From Paenibacillus sp. An7 (GTDB lineage: Bacteria > Bacillota > Bacilli > Paenibacillales > Paenibacillaceae): 64,000 bases of DNA. Position 1 is the first letter of the stretch, and each line of letters starts with the position of its first letter. This document shows positions 37,183-49,779 of this stretch, piece by piece. The notes under the pieces are model-generated. The model did not search any database and was not told the origin of the DNA. It worked only from the letters and a program-made list of their open reading frames with translations. The position numbers were made by a program, and so were the translations under genes. The stretch is taken from assembly GCF_009870785.1 (NCBI RefSeq), contig NZ_WTWX01000012.1:49497-113496 (forward strand), in the 5' to 3' direction.

Positions 37183-37902
37183 TTGGCTATTGAACAGCTG
37201 GTATTAAGCTCAGTCTTCATTGCAGGTTTATTGTCCTTTTTCTCTCCGTGTATATTACCGTTACTTCCTGTGTATATCTCCATTTTATCTACGAATGAAC
37301 AGGGACAAACAACAAATAGCAGGGGCTCGCTGTCAAAGGGAAAGCTTAACCTTCATTTGTTGCTGAAAACGTTTATTTTTGTAGCCGGCTTATCGACAAG
37401 TTTTATTATACTCGGCTTTGGAGCGGGCTTCTTAGGCGCTGTACTGAATACAAGCTGGTTTATCGTTATCTGTGGTGCTTTTGTGGTATTGCTTGGATTA
37501 CATCAAGTTGGTTTGTTTCAGGTTTCTATTCTAAATCGTGAAAAGAAAGTACAGATTAATCGAAGTGAAAAACGGGATCTTGTTGGTACTTATCTACTCG
37601 GTTTTACGTTTAGTATTGGCTGGACCCCATGTATTGGACCCATCTTAGGAGCTGTACTAGGTTTATCTGCAAATGAAGGTCAGGCATTATACGGAGCATT
37701 TCTTATGTTCATCTATGCACTTGGCTTACTTATTCCCTTTTTAATTCTAGCTTTATTTTCCGATGTTTTGCTGCGTAAGGCAAAAAAATTAAATAAACAT
37801 ATGAACAAAATGAAGATTGCTGGTGGTGTCATCATTATTATTATGGGGCTGTTCCTTATGACCAATAATTTAAACTGGTTTACTACACTGATCCCACAGT
37901 AA
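37183..37902 (+). CDS. ccdA: CcdA-type thiol-disulfide transporter
   Basis: Six-helix membrane protein that carries reducing equivalents from cytoplasmic thioredoxin to extracytoplasmic thioredoxin-like proteins. The two redox cysteines occur in FFSPCILPLLPVY (near residue 23) and WTPCIGPILG (near residue 153). An ATG at 37150 is in frame, but AAAGGAGGTG is ideally placed before the TTG at 37183, giving 239 residues. The next two genes encode a thioredoxin lipoprotein and MsrAB, so this CcdA probably powers methionine-sulfoxide repair rather than cytochrome c assembly. It is equivalent to the ccdA-etrx-msrAB operons of Streptococcus pneumoniae. Confidence 0.93.
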   Translation: MAIEQLVLSSVFIAGLLSFFSPCILPLLPVYISILSTNEQGQTTNSRGSLSKGKLNLHLLLKTFIFVAGLSTSFIILGFGAGFLGAVLNTSWFIVICGAFVVLLGLHQVGLFQVSILNREKKVQINRSEKRDLVGTYLLGFTFSIGWTPCIGPILGAVLGLSANEGQALYGAFLMFIYALGLLIPFLILALFSDVLLRKAKKLNKHMNKMKIAGGVIIIIMGLFLMTNNLNWFTTLIPQ

Positions 37903-37916
37903 GAGGAGTGAAAACA

Positions 37917-38438
37917 ATGAAAAAGATGATACTTATTCTGCTGGCCGTAACCATGATCTCTTTGCTTGCTGCTTGTTCATCCGGAACGAAGGCAACAGAA
38001 GCAGGTGAGACTACAAGTGCAGATGCAACCAATTTCACTTTAACTGACACTGACGGTAAAGCTCATAGCTTATCCGACTATGCAGGAAAAAAAGTGTATT
38101 TGAAGTTCTGGGCATCCTGGTGTTCGATCTGCTTAGCAGGTCTTGAAGAGGTAGACGCGCTTGCGAAAAGCGATGAAGATTTTGTTGTTTTAACGATTGT
38201 TTCTCCAGGCTATAAAAATGAAAAAGAAACAGAAGCTTTTAAAAAATGGTTTAGTGGTGTGGAAGAAGCAGCGAATACAACGGTGTTGCTTGATGAAGGC
38301 GGTAAAGTAGCCGATGAATTCGGGGTTCGTGGATATCCAACGTCTGCGTACATTGATTCGGATGGAAAACTCATTCAAACCCTGCCTGGTCATGCGGGTA
38401 ACGAACAAATCACCGAAAAATTCGCATCAATAAAGTAA
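37917..38438 (+). CDS. Thioredoxin-like lipoprotein (TlpA/Etrx type)
   Basis: 173-residue lipoprotein with signal peptide and lipobox SLLAAC, then a TlpA/AhpC-TSA thioredoxin fold (about 38-173). Active site WASWCSICLAGL has the CxxC pair, the cis-Pro loop is GYPTSAYID, and the end is PGHAGNEQITEKF. GTG 37908 is in frame, but ATG 37917 has proper spacing from AGAGGAG. Encoded between ccdA and msrAB, it should pass electrons from CcdA to the Msr protein on the outer membrane face. Confidence 0.93.
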   Translation: MKKMILILLAVTMISLLAACSSGTKATEAGETTSADATNFTLTDTDGKAHSLSDYAGKKVYLKFWASWCSICLAGLEEVDALAKSDEDFVVLTIVSPGYKNEKETEAFKKWFSGVEEAANTTVLLDEGGKVADEFGVRGYPTSAYIDSDGKLIQTLPGHAGNEQITEKFASIK

Positions 38439-38458
38439 AGGAAAGGCTGTGAAGACGA

Positions 38459-39568
38459 ATGAAGAAGATGGGATGGTTTCTGCTCTTGGGACTGGTTATT
38501 GTAATCGCAGGATGCGGAACAGTAAAAGCAACGAGCGGATCGGGTTTATCTCTGAAGGCAGAGTCAAAGTACCCCGAGAATCCAAATGTAAATTTAGCTT
38601 TTGATGAGAATAATCTAGAGGAGATTTGGCTGGCTGGCGGCTGCTTCTGGGGTGTCGAAGCTTATATGGCCCGTGTGTACGGGGTTTATGATGTGACATC
38701 TGGTTATGCAAATGGTCATACGGAGAATCCCACTTATGAGCAGGTGGTTCGTGGTAATACAGGATATGCGGAAACCGTTCATGTGACGTATGATCCAGAG
38801 CGCGTTGATTTAGAGAAGCTGTTAACTTATTATTTTAAAATCATCGACCCAACCATTCTAAATCAGCAGGGGAACGATCGCGGAGAGCAATACCGTACAG
38901 GTATTTATTATATAAATGAGGAAGATAGAAAAGTGATAGATAAAGTCATGGCAGCAGAACAAGAACGTTATGATGATTCCATTGTTACGGAAGTTGAGAA
39001 GCTGACCGGATATACACTCGCAGAAGAATATCACCAAGACTATCTAGAGAAGAATCCAGACGGATATTGCCATGTTGAGTTTGATTCATTAGAAAATCAG
39101 GAGATTCCTTCTCTGATCGACCCGGCTCTCTATCCAAAGCCAAGTGAGGAAGAGATTAAAGCAAAACTCACGGATGAACAGTATGAAGTTACGCAAGGGA
39201 AAGGCACAGAACGAGCATTCTCCAATGAATATTGGGATAATTACGAACCAGGAATTTACGTGGATGTAGTAACAGGCGAGCCTTTATTCTCATCTGCAGA
39301 TAAGTATGATTCGATGTGCGGATGGCCGAGCTTTACGAAACCAATCGATCAAGCAGTGGTGCTTGAATATGAAGACACTAGTTATAACATGATTCGCACC
39401 GAAGTAAGAAGCCGCACCGGGAACAGTCATTTAGGTCATGTATTTGAAGATGGACCAAAGGACCGCGGGGGCCTGCGTTATTGTATTAACAGTGCCTCTA
39501 TTACTTTTATCCCGCAAGCAGATATGGAAGCGGCCGGTTATGGATATCTGGAACATCTTACAAAATAG
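38459..39568 (+). CDS. msrAB: Extracytoplasmic methionine sulfoxide reductase MsrAB lipoprotein
   Basis: Fused reductase repairing both diastereomers of methionine sulfoxide in exported proteins. Signal peptide with lipobox VIAGC (lipidated Cys about 19), MsrA domain (about 55-215) with the catalytic Cys in [10 protein letters not shown] and the GYANGHT and YHQDYL motifs, then MsrB domain (about 235-365) with [24 protein letters not shown] and the catalytic Cys in RYCINSASI. 369 residues. GGAAAGG precedes the ATG; it follows the thioredoxin lipoprotein by 20 bases. Together with CcdA this is a self-contained redox repair chain. Confidence 0.95.
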   Translation: MKKMGWFLLLGLVIVIAGCGTVKATSGSGLSLKAESKYPENPNVNLAFDENNLEEIWLAGGCFWGVEAYMARVYGVYDVTSGYANGHTENPTYEQVVRGNTGYAETVHVTYDPERVDLEKLLTYYFKIIDPTILNQQGNDRGEQYRTGIYYINEEDRKVIDKVMAAEQERYDDSIVTEVEKLTGYTLAEEYHQDYLEKNPDGYCHVEFDSLENQEIPSLIDPALYPKPSEEEIKAKLTDEQYEVTQGKGTERAFSNEYWDNYEPGIYVDVVTGEPLFSSADKYDSMCGWPSFTKPIDQAVVLEYEDTSYNMIRTEVRSRTGNSHLGHVFEDGPKDRGGLRYCINSASITFIPQADMEAAGYGYLEHLTK

Positions 39569-39605
39569 ATACAGTATTGTACAATATATATAAGGTAAAC
39601 AAGGG

Positions 39606-39631
39606 AGATGGTGAAAAAGCCATCTTCTTTG
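39606..39631 (+). terminator. Short terminator-like hairpin after msrAB
   Basis: AGATGG / CCATCT stem with TGAAAAAG loop and TTCTTTG tail; weak T-run. Confidence 0.5.
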
Positions 39632-39670
39632 TGATGGACCAGTGGTCCGTGCCTTAAGAAGGAGGAGACA

Positions 39671-40438
39671 ATGTATAAACTACTTCTAGTTGATGATGAA
39701 CCCATCATCATTCGAGGAATTCGTTCCTTTGTTGATTTTGAAGCATTGTCCATCTCTGAGGTATTTGAAGCCTCAAACGGGGAAGCTGCGTTAGAAATTT
39801 TCAAACAACACGAACCCGATTTTATTTTAGCGGATATTAATATGCCGAGAATGAATGGGCTTGATTTTGCCATTGCTGTGAAGAGTCTTAAACCAGACGT
39901 AAAAATTGCCCTTGTGACAGGATATGATTATTTTGATTATGCTGTTTCTGCTTTAAAAGCAGGTGTGGATGATTATGTATTAAAGCCCGTTTCTAAAAAA
40001 GATATTGAGCAAATGCTAAAGAAACTCATTGAAAAAAGACAACAAGCGGATAATTACATAGAGGTATCGCGACTTGTACAAGATTTGAAGAAGAATACGG
40101 ATACAGTAGACGATACGGGTTATAAAGTGAAAATACAAAAAGAGATTGAGGACAATATTGCGAATAAGGATTTTTCCTTAACGTATCTAGCAAAACAGCT
40201 CGCTCTCAGCACATCCTACCTCAGCAGTCTTTTTAAACGTTTGTATGGTCAAACCTTTCAAGAGTACATGGTAAACATGCGCCTAGAACGTGCCAAGATT
40301 CTGCTGCTTAGCACACATATGCGGGTGTATGAAATTGCGGATGCGGTTGGTTTTGAAGATCCGAACTATCTAAGTGCCTCATTCAAACGAAAGTTTATGC
40401 TATCCCCTAACCAGTTCCGAGAAAAGGCACGGGAATGA
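39671..40438 (+). CDS. Response regulator, YesN-like (receiver + AraC HTH)
   Basis: 255 residues. Receiver domain (about 2-120) with the DDEP acidic pair, phosphoacceptor Asp in FILADINMPRMNG and Lys in YVLKPVSK; then an AraC-type double helix-turn-helix (about 150-253) with LAKQLALSTSYLSSLFKRLYG and IADAVGFEDPNYLSASFKRKF (each given as the two helix regions). It lacks the long middle linker of classic YesN, so it is compact. GAAGGAGGAG precedes the ATG. The stop overlaps the sensor start by four bases, so they form a two-component pair. Confidence 0.93.
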   Translation: MYKLLLVDDEPIIIRGIRSFVDFEALSISEVFEASNGEAALEIFKQHEPDFILADINMPRMNGLDFAIAVKSLKPDVKIALVTGYDYFDYAVSALKAGVDDYVLKPVSKKDIEQMLKKLIEKRQQADNYIEVSRLVQDLKKNTDTVDDTGYKVKIQKEIEDNIANKDFSLTYLAKQLALSTSYLSSLFKRLYGQTFQEYMVNMRLERAKILLLSTHMRVYEIADAVGFEDPNYLSASFKRKFMLSPNQFREKARE

Positions 40439-42168
40439 GGATGTCGCGCTTCTATGTTTTTAAGAAACTGCGTGTTCAAATCGCCCTCCACTATATTGTT
40501 GCAAGTGTGCTGACCCTGCTGTTTATCGGCATTATTTTATACTTTAGTATTGCCTCCATTGTGCAGAAAGAAGCAACAACGAATACGGAGAATGCAGTGG
40601 AGCAAAGCGGAATGTACATTGATTTGTATATTGACCGGCTAAAAGCTCTCTCGCGGTTACTTGCGGAGAATCCGCAGCTTGTCGATTATTTTTCAAGTAC
40701 AGATCGGCAGCAAGCAGACAAAGAAAAGATTCTTAGCATAATTGATACCTCCATAGCTACCGACCCGTTCATTGAGTCGATTGTTATGGTCAGTAAGGAC
40801 GGGCAAATTATCTCGAATGAATCGGGTTTATCGATGAGCATGTCGAGCAATATGATGAAAGAAGCGTGGTATGTATCTGCCATTGATAATGGGGACGTTC
40901 CTGTTCTCACTTCGGCACGCATGCAGGATTTTAGTATGGATAAAGATAACTGGGTGATCTCGCTCAGCCGTGAAATTAAAAATGAACAGGGCAGAAATAT
41001 CGGGGTCCTTCTCATTGATGTCCAGTATAAAGTGATTGAAGATTATCTGGAGAATTTAGATTTAGGCCATACGGGTTTTTCCTTTATTTTAAATGCCAAC
41101 CATGAGGTCGTATATCATGAAGATCCTGCTTATTTTCAAAATGAAATCAAACAGCAGGAACTGTATGAAATTGCTTTAGATCCAGCAGCATATGATCAGG
41201 TGGGGCGGACTTTTACACATTTGTATTCTTTACGGAATGCAGACTGGATATTTGCCGGTGTATCCTCCCAAGATGAACTGACAGCAATTAAAAACAAACT
41301 ATTTAACATTTTCGTCCTCTTCGGCTTTGGATTCCTTGTCATTGCAACCGTCAGTGTGGTTCTTTTTACAGGAAGGATTACGACACCTTTTCGTAAATTA
41401 GAGCGAGCCATGCAAGATATTGAAAAAGGACTTACAGAGATAAAGGTTGATAGCAGGGGATGTTATGAAGCGCAAAGCCTTTCTCGGCACTTTAACGGGA
41501 TGATGATGGAGATCAGAAAATTAATGCAGGAGATTACGGACAAAGAAAAGGATTTACGGCGCTTGGAAATCAGCACACTGCATAGTCAGATTAATCCCCA
41601 TTTTCTCTATAATACGCTTGATACTATTGTGTGGATGGCTGAGTTTAATGATAGTGAGAAAGTGATTGAAATGACGAAAGCATTAGCACAATTTTTCCGT
41701 TTATCGTTAAGTGGAGGAAATGAGCTGACTACCGTAGAGAATGAACTCGATCATGTAAGGCAGTATCTATTTATTCAAAAAGAACGTTACGGCGATGGAC
41801 TTGTGTATACCATTGATTGTGATCCATCCTTATTAAAAGTACAAATGCCTAAGATTATCTTACAGCCGATCGTTGAAAATGCACTGTATCATGGAATACG
41901 GGGACTGGATCGTCAAGGTGTAATCGAGGTTGGTGCGGAAACGGATGGAGAGTATGTTATTTTTACAGTTCGCGATAATGGAGATGGATTTGATAAAGAT
42001 GCACTGCTACAGAATCGAGCCAATCACTCGACAAAACTTGGCGGTGTCGGAATCAAAAACGTAGATGAGCGTATTCAGTTGTATTACGGCCCCGAGTATG
42101 GAGTAAACATCCATTCAGATCATAATGGGACAACCGTGCGTATCGTAATATCGAAGACTCTGGATTGA
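40435..42168 (+). CDS. Sensor histidine kinase, YesM-like (HisKA_7TM-independent, His_kinase family)
   Basis: 577-residue membrane kinase. TM1 (about 18-40), extracytoplasmic Cache-like domain (about 45-285), TM2 (about 288-312), HAMP (about 312-365), His_kinase phosphoacceptor region with His389 in SQINPHFLYNTLD and HATPase_c with VENALYHGIRG, VRDNGDGFD and GGVGIKNVDERIQLYYG. This LytS/YesM class often senses carbohydrates and partners YesN regulators. ATGA overlap with the regulator. The SLH-anchored GH53 gene lies directly downstream and is a natural candidate target; no sugar-binding lipoprotein or ABC transporter is nearby. Confidence 0.93.
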   Translation: MRMSRFYVFKKLRVQIALHYIVASVLTLLFIGIILYFSIASIVQKEATTNTENAVEQSGMYIDLYIDRLKALSRLLAENPQLVDYFSSTDRQQADKEKILSIIDTSIATDPFIESIVMVSKDGQIISNESGLSMSMSSNMMKEAWYVSAIDNGDVPVLTSARMQDFSMDKDNWVISLSREIKNEQGRNIGVLLIDVQYKVIEDYLENLDLGHTGFSFILNANHEVVYHEDPAYFQNEIKQQELYEIALDPAAYDQVGRTFTHLYSLRNADWIFAGVSSQDELTAIKNKLFNIFVLFGFGFLVIATVSVVLFTGRITTPFRKLERAMQDIEKGLTEIKVDSRGCYEAQSLSRHFNGMMMEIRKLMQEITDKEKDLRRLEISTLHSQINPHFLYNTLDTIVWMAEFNDSEKVIEMTKALAQFFRLSLSGGNELTTVENELDHVRQYLFIQKERYGDGLVYTIDCDPSLLKVQMPKIILQPIVENALYHGIRGLDRQGVIEVGAETDGEYVIFTVRDNGDGFDKDALLQNRANHSTKLGGVGIKNVDERIQLYYGPEYGVNIHSDHNGTTVRIVISKTLD

Positions 42169-42195
42169 AATGAACTTATATATTCATTACGAAGG

Positions 42196-42227
42196 GTCGT
42201 TCTCTTTAAAAAGGGGACGGCTTTTTG
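42196..42227 (+). terminator. Terminator after the two-component pair
   Basis: GTCGTTCTC pairs with GGGGACGGC, with several G-U pairs, around TTTAAAAA, followed by T5. Confidence 0.65.
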
Positions 42228-42330
42228 TTGTCTACCCAGGAGTACTCCAAGTGAGACGAATGCTTGCATAAGGTTACAAAATGTTTCATTTACATACGTT
42301 ACCTGCCCTATGTTCTCTTGTATATTTAAA

Positions 42331-42344
42331 TGTAAGTGCTTACA
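42331..42344. promoter_or_regulatory. Candidate cre site (CcpA) before the GH53 gene
   Basis: TGTAAGTGCTTACA is a perfect palindrome around two central bases and fits TGWAANCGNTNWCA with one mismatch. It lies five bases after a TATATT hexamer and 55 bases before the start codon, suited to catabolite repression. Confidence 0.6.
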
Positions 42345-42371
42345 AAAAAGAGAAAGACGCTTTTTTAATGA

Positions 42372-45557
<3,186 letters not shown>

Positions 45558-45600
45558 AAGAATAGAGGGAGAACATTTACCTTCGTGGTACGTAAAGATG

Positions 45601-45633
45601 CGGTACAGGGATGACATCCACTGTGCCGTGTTT
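45601..45633 (+). terminator. Terminator after the galactanase gene
   Basis: CGGTACAG / CTGTGCCG stem with inner GGAT/ATCC pairing, then T5. Confidence 0.8.
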
Positions 45634-45830
45634 TTATATCCATAATGGAATTATAATCCTAACAAACAGCAAAATTTACACAGTTTTCTATTATTTAAAA
45701 GTAGATAAAATAGTGATATGCTAGGTATAGGTTCAATTCATCTAGAAAAGGTATGCGAAAAGGTTATTTATAACTTGCGTGATAGCGCATACATCTTTTC
45801 TTCAAATACTAGCGTATAAGGACGGTAATT

Positions 45831-47336
45831 ATGAGCAACAGACAAACCGAAACAGACGTAATCTTAATTGGTGCTGGAATCATGAGTGCGACTTTAGGGA
45901 CATTGCTAAAAGAATTAGTACCGAACTGGAACATTAAAGTATTTGAAAAATTAGCAAGTGCAGGTGAGGAAAGCTCTAATGAGTGGAACAATGCAGGAAC
46001 GGGTCATGCCGCACTCTGTGAGCTTAACTACACAACTGAAAAAGCAGACGGCTCAATCGATATCAATAAAGCAGTAAATGTGAATGAACAGTTTCAAGTA
46101 TCTATGCAGTTTTGGTCTTATCTAGTAAAAAGTAATCTGATTCGTAATCCGCATGATTTTATTATGCCATTACCCCATATTAGTCTAGTACATGGCGAAA
46201 AAGATGTAGCATTTTTGAAAAAACGTTATGATACCATGATCGGCAATCCCCTGTTTCAAGGCATGGAATTTTCCAGTGATCCGAAGAAACTAGAGGAATG
46301 GATCCCGCTTATTATGAAAGATCGCAAAACAAATGAGCCTATTGCTGCCACTAAGATGGAAGCAGGTACGGATGTAAACTTTGGAGCCTTAACGCGGATG
46401 TTATTTGGCCACTTAAAGAACAAAAACGTGGATATCAAATATAAACATAGTGTCGAAGATATAAAACGAAACAGTAACGGATCGTGGGAATTAAAAGTAC
46501 GAAATGGCAGCGGTCAGGTCGAGCGTCATACAGCTAAATTTGTTTTTGTTGGTGGCGGAGGCGGCAGTCTTCCGTTACTACAAAAGTCAGGAATCCCTGA
46601 AGGTAAACATATTGGCGGCTTTCCAATCAGTGGACTATTCATGGTATGTAATAACCCAGAAGTTATTGCAAAACATCATGCTAAAGTGTATGGCAAAGCA
46701 AAAGTAGGAGCACCGCCTATGTCAGTTCCACATCTAGATACAAGATTTATTGATAATAAAAAATCATTACTTTTTGGACCTTTTGCCGGCTTCTCACCAA
46801 AATTTTTAAAAACCGGATCGATGTTCGATTTGATCGGTTCTGTAAAACCCAACAATGTACTCACGATGCTCGCAGCGGGAGCTAAAAATATGTCTTTAAC
46901 AAAATACCTCATTCAACAAGTAATGTTATCCAAAGAAAAACGGATGGAAGAGCTGCGAGAATTCATTCCGGATGCCAAAAGCGAAGATTGGGATTTGCTT
47001 GTATCGGGACAGCGCGTCCAAGTTATTAAAGATACCAAGGCCGGAGGTAAAGGAACCCTGCAATTTGGTACTGAAGTGGTAAGTGCCTCGGATGGCTCAA
47101 TTGCTGCTTTACTGGGTGCTTCTCCAGGGGCCTCGACCGCTGTTCCTGTTATGCTTGAAGTGATTGAGAAATGTTTCCCTGAGCATTTGGACAATTGGAA
47201 ACCGAAATTAAAAGAAATGATTCCTTCCTACGGAATGTCTTTAATGAAGAACCCTGATCTCATCCGTCAAATTCATACTTCCACTGCACGGACACTCGGT
47301 CTAAACAATGGTGAATTACAATCTTTGATTAAATAA
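45831..47336 (+). CDS. mqo: Malate:quinone oxidoreductase
   Basis: Membrane-associated FAD enzyme that oxidises malate to oxaloacetate and passes electrons to quinone, bypassing NAD-dependent malate dehydrogenase. 501 residues, normal length. FAD-binding [13 protein letters not shown] (residues 13-25), then [22 protein letters not shown] and CELNYT, the hallmark block of Mqo; later [37 protein letters not shown] and [21 protein letters not shown] precedes the ATG. Single-gene unit with a strong hairpin behind it. Confidence 0.96.
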   Translation: MSNRQTETDVILIGAGIMSATLGTLLKELVPNWNIKVFEKLASAGEESSNEWNNAGTGHAALCELNYTTEKADGSIDINKAVNVNEQFQVSMQFWSYLVKSNLIRNPHDFIMPLPHISLVHGEKDVAFLKKRYDTMIGNPLFQGMEFSSDPKKLEEWIPLIMKDRKTNEPIAATKMEAGTDVNFGALTRMLFGHLKNKNVDIKYKHSVEDIKRNSNGSWELKVRNGSGQVERHTAKFVFVGGGGGSLPLLQKSGIPEGKHIGGFPISGLFMVCNNPEVIAKHHAKVYGKAKVGAPPMSVPHLDTRFIDNKKSLLFGPFAGFSPKFLKTGSMFDLIGSVKPNNVLTMLAAGAKNMSLTKYLIQQVMLSKEKRMEELREFIPDAKSEDWDLLVSGQRVQVIKDTKAGGKGTLQFGTEVVSASDGSIAALLGASPGASTAVPVMLEVIEKCFPEHLDNWKPKLKEMIPSYGMSLMKNPDLIRQIHTSTARTLGLNNGELQSLIK

Positions 47337-47339
47337 CGC

Positions 47340-47380
47340 ACAGGCATCGTTCTCGCTAAGAAGCAGAGAACGATGCCTGT
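47340..47380 (+). terminator. Hairpin terminator after mqo
   Basis: Perfect 15-bp stem ACAGGCATCGTTCTC / GAGAACGATGCCTGT around GCTAAGAAGCA; the T-run behind it is weak (TGTTATAT). Confidence 0.75.
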
Positions 47381-47503
47381 TGTTATATAGTAAGGTCTTA
47401 TTTGGTAGCGGGTTAAGCAAAAAAAAAACCTTTTGCTATACGATCGGCACGGTGCCCATCTTATAACTCAAGGTGTTTATTATGAGACAACGATAAAGAA
47501 TGC

Positions 47504-48025
47504 CTACTCTGGGAGTACCTCATAAGCTAACTTCATGATGACTTCTTTATGCTCAGGATATGTAGCCAAGAGCTCATCTTGTGTAAACATTTCAAAATCT
47601 CGGAATTCAAATCCAGGTGAAACCATGCATCCGACGAGGGAGAAGGTATCTTCGTCCATCACAGACGAACCAAAGATCGAGTTTTTAGGAACGAGAACTT
47701 GGGGAACTTCGCCTTGTTCCAAATTGATTCCTAATTTGTGTACTTTATATTCACCATTCTCATCAATGACATGAATCGTAAGCGGACTTCCTGCATGATA
47801 GTACCATAGCTCATCTGATTTCAAACGATGGAAATGAGAGATATCATTGGAACCGAGAAGAAAGTAGATACTGGTATATAGTTTTCTAGTTCCTTCAAAA
47901 TTTACACTCAGTTCTTGATCTGAGGTCTGTTCCTGAGATTTGAATGTTCTTTTATAATATCCGCCCTCGGGATGTGGCTCAAGACCTAGCTTGGATACAT
48001 AATATTGTGCGTCTTGTCTTTGCAT
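47504..48025 (-). CDS. Cupin_5 (DUF985) family protein
   Basis: 173-residue cupin of the DUF985 type. LEPHPEGGYYKRTF at the start, TSIYFLLGSNDISHFHRLKSDELWYYHAGSP (cupin motif with metal-ligand-like His residues), QVLVPKNSIFGSSV and VGCMVSPGFEFRDFEM at the second motif. Members bind small ligands or metals; related proteins are epimerase- or isomerase-like, but no reaction is established. AGGAGG precedes the ATG. It lies 38 bases after nupC on the same strand and so is probably in the guanine-riboswitch transcript. Confidence 0.9.
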   Translation of the reverse strand: MQRQDAQYYVSKLGLEPHPEGGYYKRTFKSQEQTSDQELSVNFEGTRKLYTSIYFLLGSNDISHFHRLKSDELWYYHAGSPLTIHVIDENGEYKVHKLGINLEQGEVPQVLVPKNSIFGSSVMDEDTFSLVGCMVSPGFEFRDFEMFTQDELLATYPEHKEVIMKLAYEVLPE

Positions 48026-48063
48026 CGCTGTAAACCTCCTATAAGATCTGTTCTACTTTCATT

Positions 48064-49263
48064 TTACCAAACAAACAGTCCTACAACCATTGCCGTTAAA
48101 CTGGATACGAGTATACCGCTTGCTAACAGCAGCCATGTATATTTGGATATAAATTTTGCTCTTACATCACCGAACAAGGCCTGCATACTGCCAAGGATAA
48201 TACCAATCGTTGTAAAGTTACAGAATGATACAAGGAACGTAGAAATAACAGCTTCTGTATGTGGAGTTAAGCCTGACATAATTTCACTTAGACTTGTCAT
48301 GGCAACAAATTCATTCAGAACAATTTTCTCACCCATTAACTGACCGACGGTGAAAATTTGTGAGAAGTCTACGCCCATTAAGAAGCTGATGGGAGAGAAG
48401 ACAACACCAAAGATATTCTGAAGCGTAAACTGATCATGAAATAATCCTAAAATCGTGTTGATTGCAGTAATCAGGGAGACAAAACCAATCAGCATAACTG
48501 CGATAATTAATGCCATTTTACCGCCAGTCATCATACTTTTTGAGATCATATCAAAGAAGTTACCCTTTTCCGATTTGGACGGAGTATAAACAATATCCTC
48601 TTCTTCCGTAACACGATACGGATTAATGATAGAAGTGATGATAAGTGCTCCAATGGCATTAAGCGGAATAGCTGTCAGTACATATTTAGCGTCTAGCAAC
48701 TGCAAGTAGGAACTCAGCATCGGTGCACTAACACAGGACATACTTATCATGGCAACGGTTAGCAGCCGTTTGTCGCTCATTTTATTGAGCTGAGTACGGG
48801 TTACGGCTAATGCCTCATTATTCCCTAGAAACATAACTTGAATCGAATAGAAACTTTCGAAACGCGGCGTTTTTGCTATTTTAGAGAATGCCCAACCGAC
48901 CCCGTTAATCAGAGCTGGCAAAATACCAAAATGAGTGAGGATATCAAAAAATACAACAACAAAGATAATTGGCATGAGTACATTCATAAAGAACGTATAG
49001 GCAGAGCCGTCAAGAGGAGCAAAATCTCCGAACACAAAATTCACCCCAGACATGGAACTATCAATTAACCATAAGAAAAAGTCGGAAATCCAGGTGATCA
49101 CTTGTCCGCCAATATCGGTTGATAACATAAACCAGGTTGTAGCTAATTGCAGAACAAACAAGATGATGATAGGTTTCAACGCGATTTCCCTTTTATTGAA
49201 TGACAAAAGATAGCTTAGCCCTAATAAGACTAAAATTCCAACAAGGTTTATCAATAAATACAT
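48064..49263 (-). CDS. nupC: Concentrative nucleoside transporter (NupC/NupG, CNT family)
   Basis: Proton- or sodium-coupled nucleoside importer, 399 residues with about ten membrane segments. CNT signatures: GFAFVFG-like GVNFVFGDF, PIIFVVVFFDILTHFGIL, VMFLGNNEALAV in the first half, and GEKIVLNEFVAM, VISTFLVSFCNFTTIGIILG in the second. The upstream guanine riboswitch and terminator show purine-repressed expression, pointing to purine nucleosides as main substrate. GAAGGAGC precedes the ATG. The cupin gene follows in the same transcript. Confidence 0.95.
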   Translation of the reverse strand: MYLLINLVGILVLLGLSYLLSFNKREIALKPIIILFVLQLATTWFMLSTDIGGQVITWISDFFLWLIDSSMSGVNFVFGDFAPLDGSAYTFFMNVLMPIIFVVVFFDILTHFGILPALINGVGWAFSKIAKTPRFESFYSIQVMFLGNNEALAVTRTQLNKMSDKRLLTVAMISMSCVSAPMLSSYLQLLDAKYVLTAIPLNAIGALIITSIINPYRVTEEEDIVYTPSKSEKGNFFDMISKSMMTGGKMALIIAVMLIGFVSLITAINTILGLFHDQFTLQNIFGVVFSPISFLMGVDFSQIFTVGQLMGEKIVLNEFVAMTSLSEIMSGLTPHTEAVISTFLVSFCNFTTIGIILGSMQALFGDVRAKFISKYTWLLLASGILVSSLTAMVVGLFVW

Positions 49264-49368
49264 TTTGGTTTTGCTCCTTCTGATGATCTATGATGTGTAA
49301 CATTAAAATATTTTTCTCTAAAAATAAAAGGGGGAAATGAACGCCTGGTATTATCCTTATTTGTTTAA

Positions 49369-49432
49369 TGAAACAAAGAAACCCAGAAACTACCATACTC
49401 TTCCGCGAGTAGATAATAGTTCCTGGGTTTCT
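49369..49432 (-). terminator. Guanine-riboswitch-controlled terminator before nupC
   Basis: Read on the minus strand, AGAAACCCAGGAACTA and its partner ending CTGGGTTTCT form a stem of over 20 pairs with a GCGGA-type loop, followed by TTGTTT. It lies between the aptamer and nupC and must be the expression platform. Confidence 0.85.
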
Positions 49433-49493
49433 GCACAAAATCAGACTCTTATCATAAAAACATAAGAGTATAAAACACCAATACATATCACTG

Positions 49494-49559
49494 CTCATAG
49501 TCGAAACCTTTAAGGGGTTCGGTAGAAACTTGCAGGCCATATCCCTGCGATTATATGAG
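49494..49559 (-). promoter_or_regulatory. Guanine (purine) riboswitch
   Basis: On the minus strand: P1 CTCATAT/ATGAG, then AATCGCAGGGATATGGCCTGC (P2), AAGTTTCTACC, the P3 arms CGAACC/GGTTTCG and ACTATGAG. The pyrimidine that decides specificity is C in GAC-TATG, meaning guanine or hypoxanthine rather than adenine. Nearly every invariant base of the class is present. Confidence 0.95.
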
Positions 49560-49595
49560 AGAAAATTATTAATTTTGATTTTAATGTCTGGATGA

Positions 49596-49623
49596 ATTAT
49601 AGCAAAATATTAAAAATTAATAA
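49596..49623 (-). promoter_or_regulatory. Promoter of the guanine riboswitch/nupC transcript
   Basis: Minus-strand -10 TATAAT (49601-49596) is perfect; a -35-like TTATTA lies 16 bases upstream (49623-49618). The aptamer begins about 37 bases downstream. Confidence 0.5.
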
Positions 49624-49716
49624 ACAAGTTTAATTAATTATAGTGATATTCTTCGTTGTATCCCCTTACATTTCCCATTGCTTTCTTCTAAATTCTCTGT
49701 TAAAGTTTAGATAGTT

Positions 49717-49738
49717 AATATTTAGACGTCTAAATATT
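49717..49738. promoter_or_regulatory. Perfect 22-bp palindrome, likely MarR-type operator
   Basis: Arms AATATTTAGA and TCTAAATATT flank a central CG with no mismatch. It overlaps the probable -10 region of the SDR gene, and a third half-site-like AAATATTTAGG follows at about 49750. The MarR-family gene two positions downstream is the likely binder. Confidence 0.6.
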
Positions 49739-49779
49739 GAATATAAAGATAAATATTTAGGTTATGGGAGGCTTTTAAA

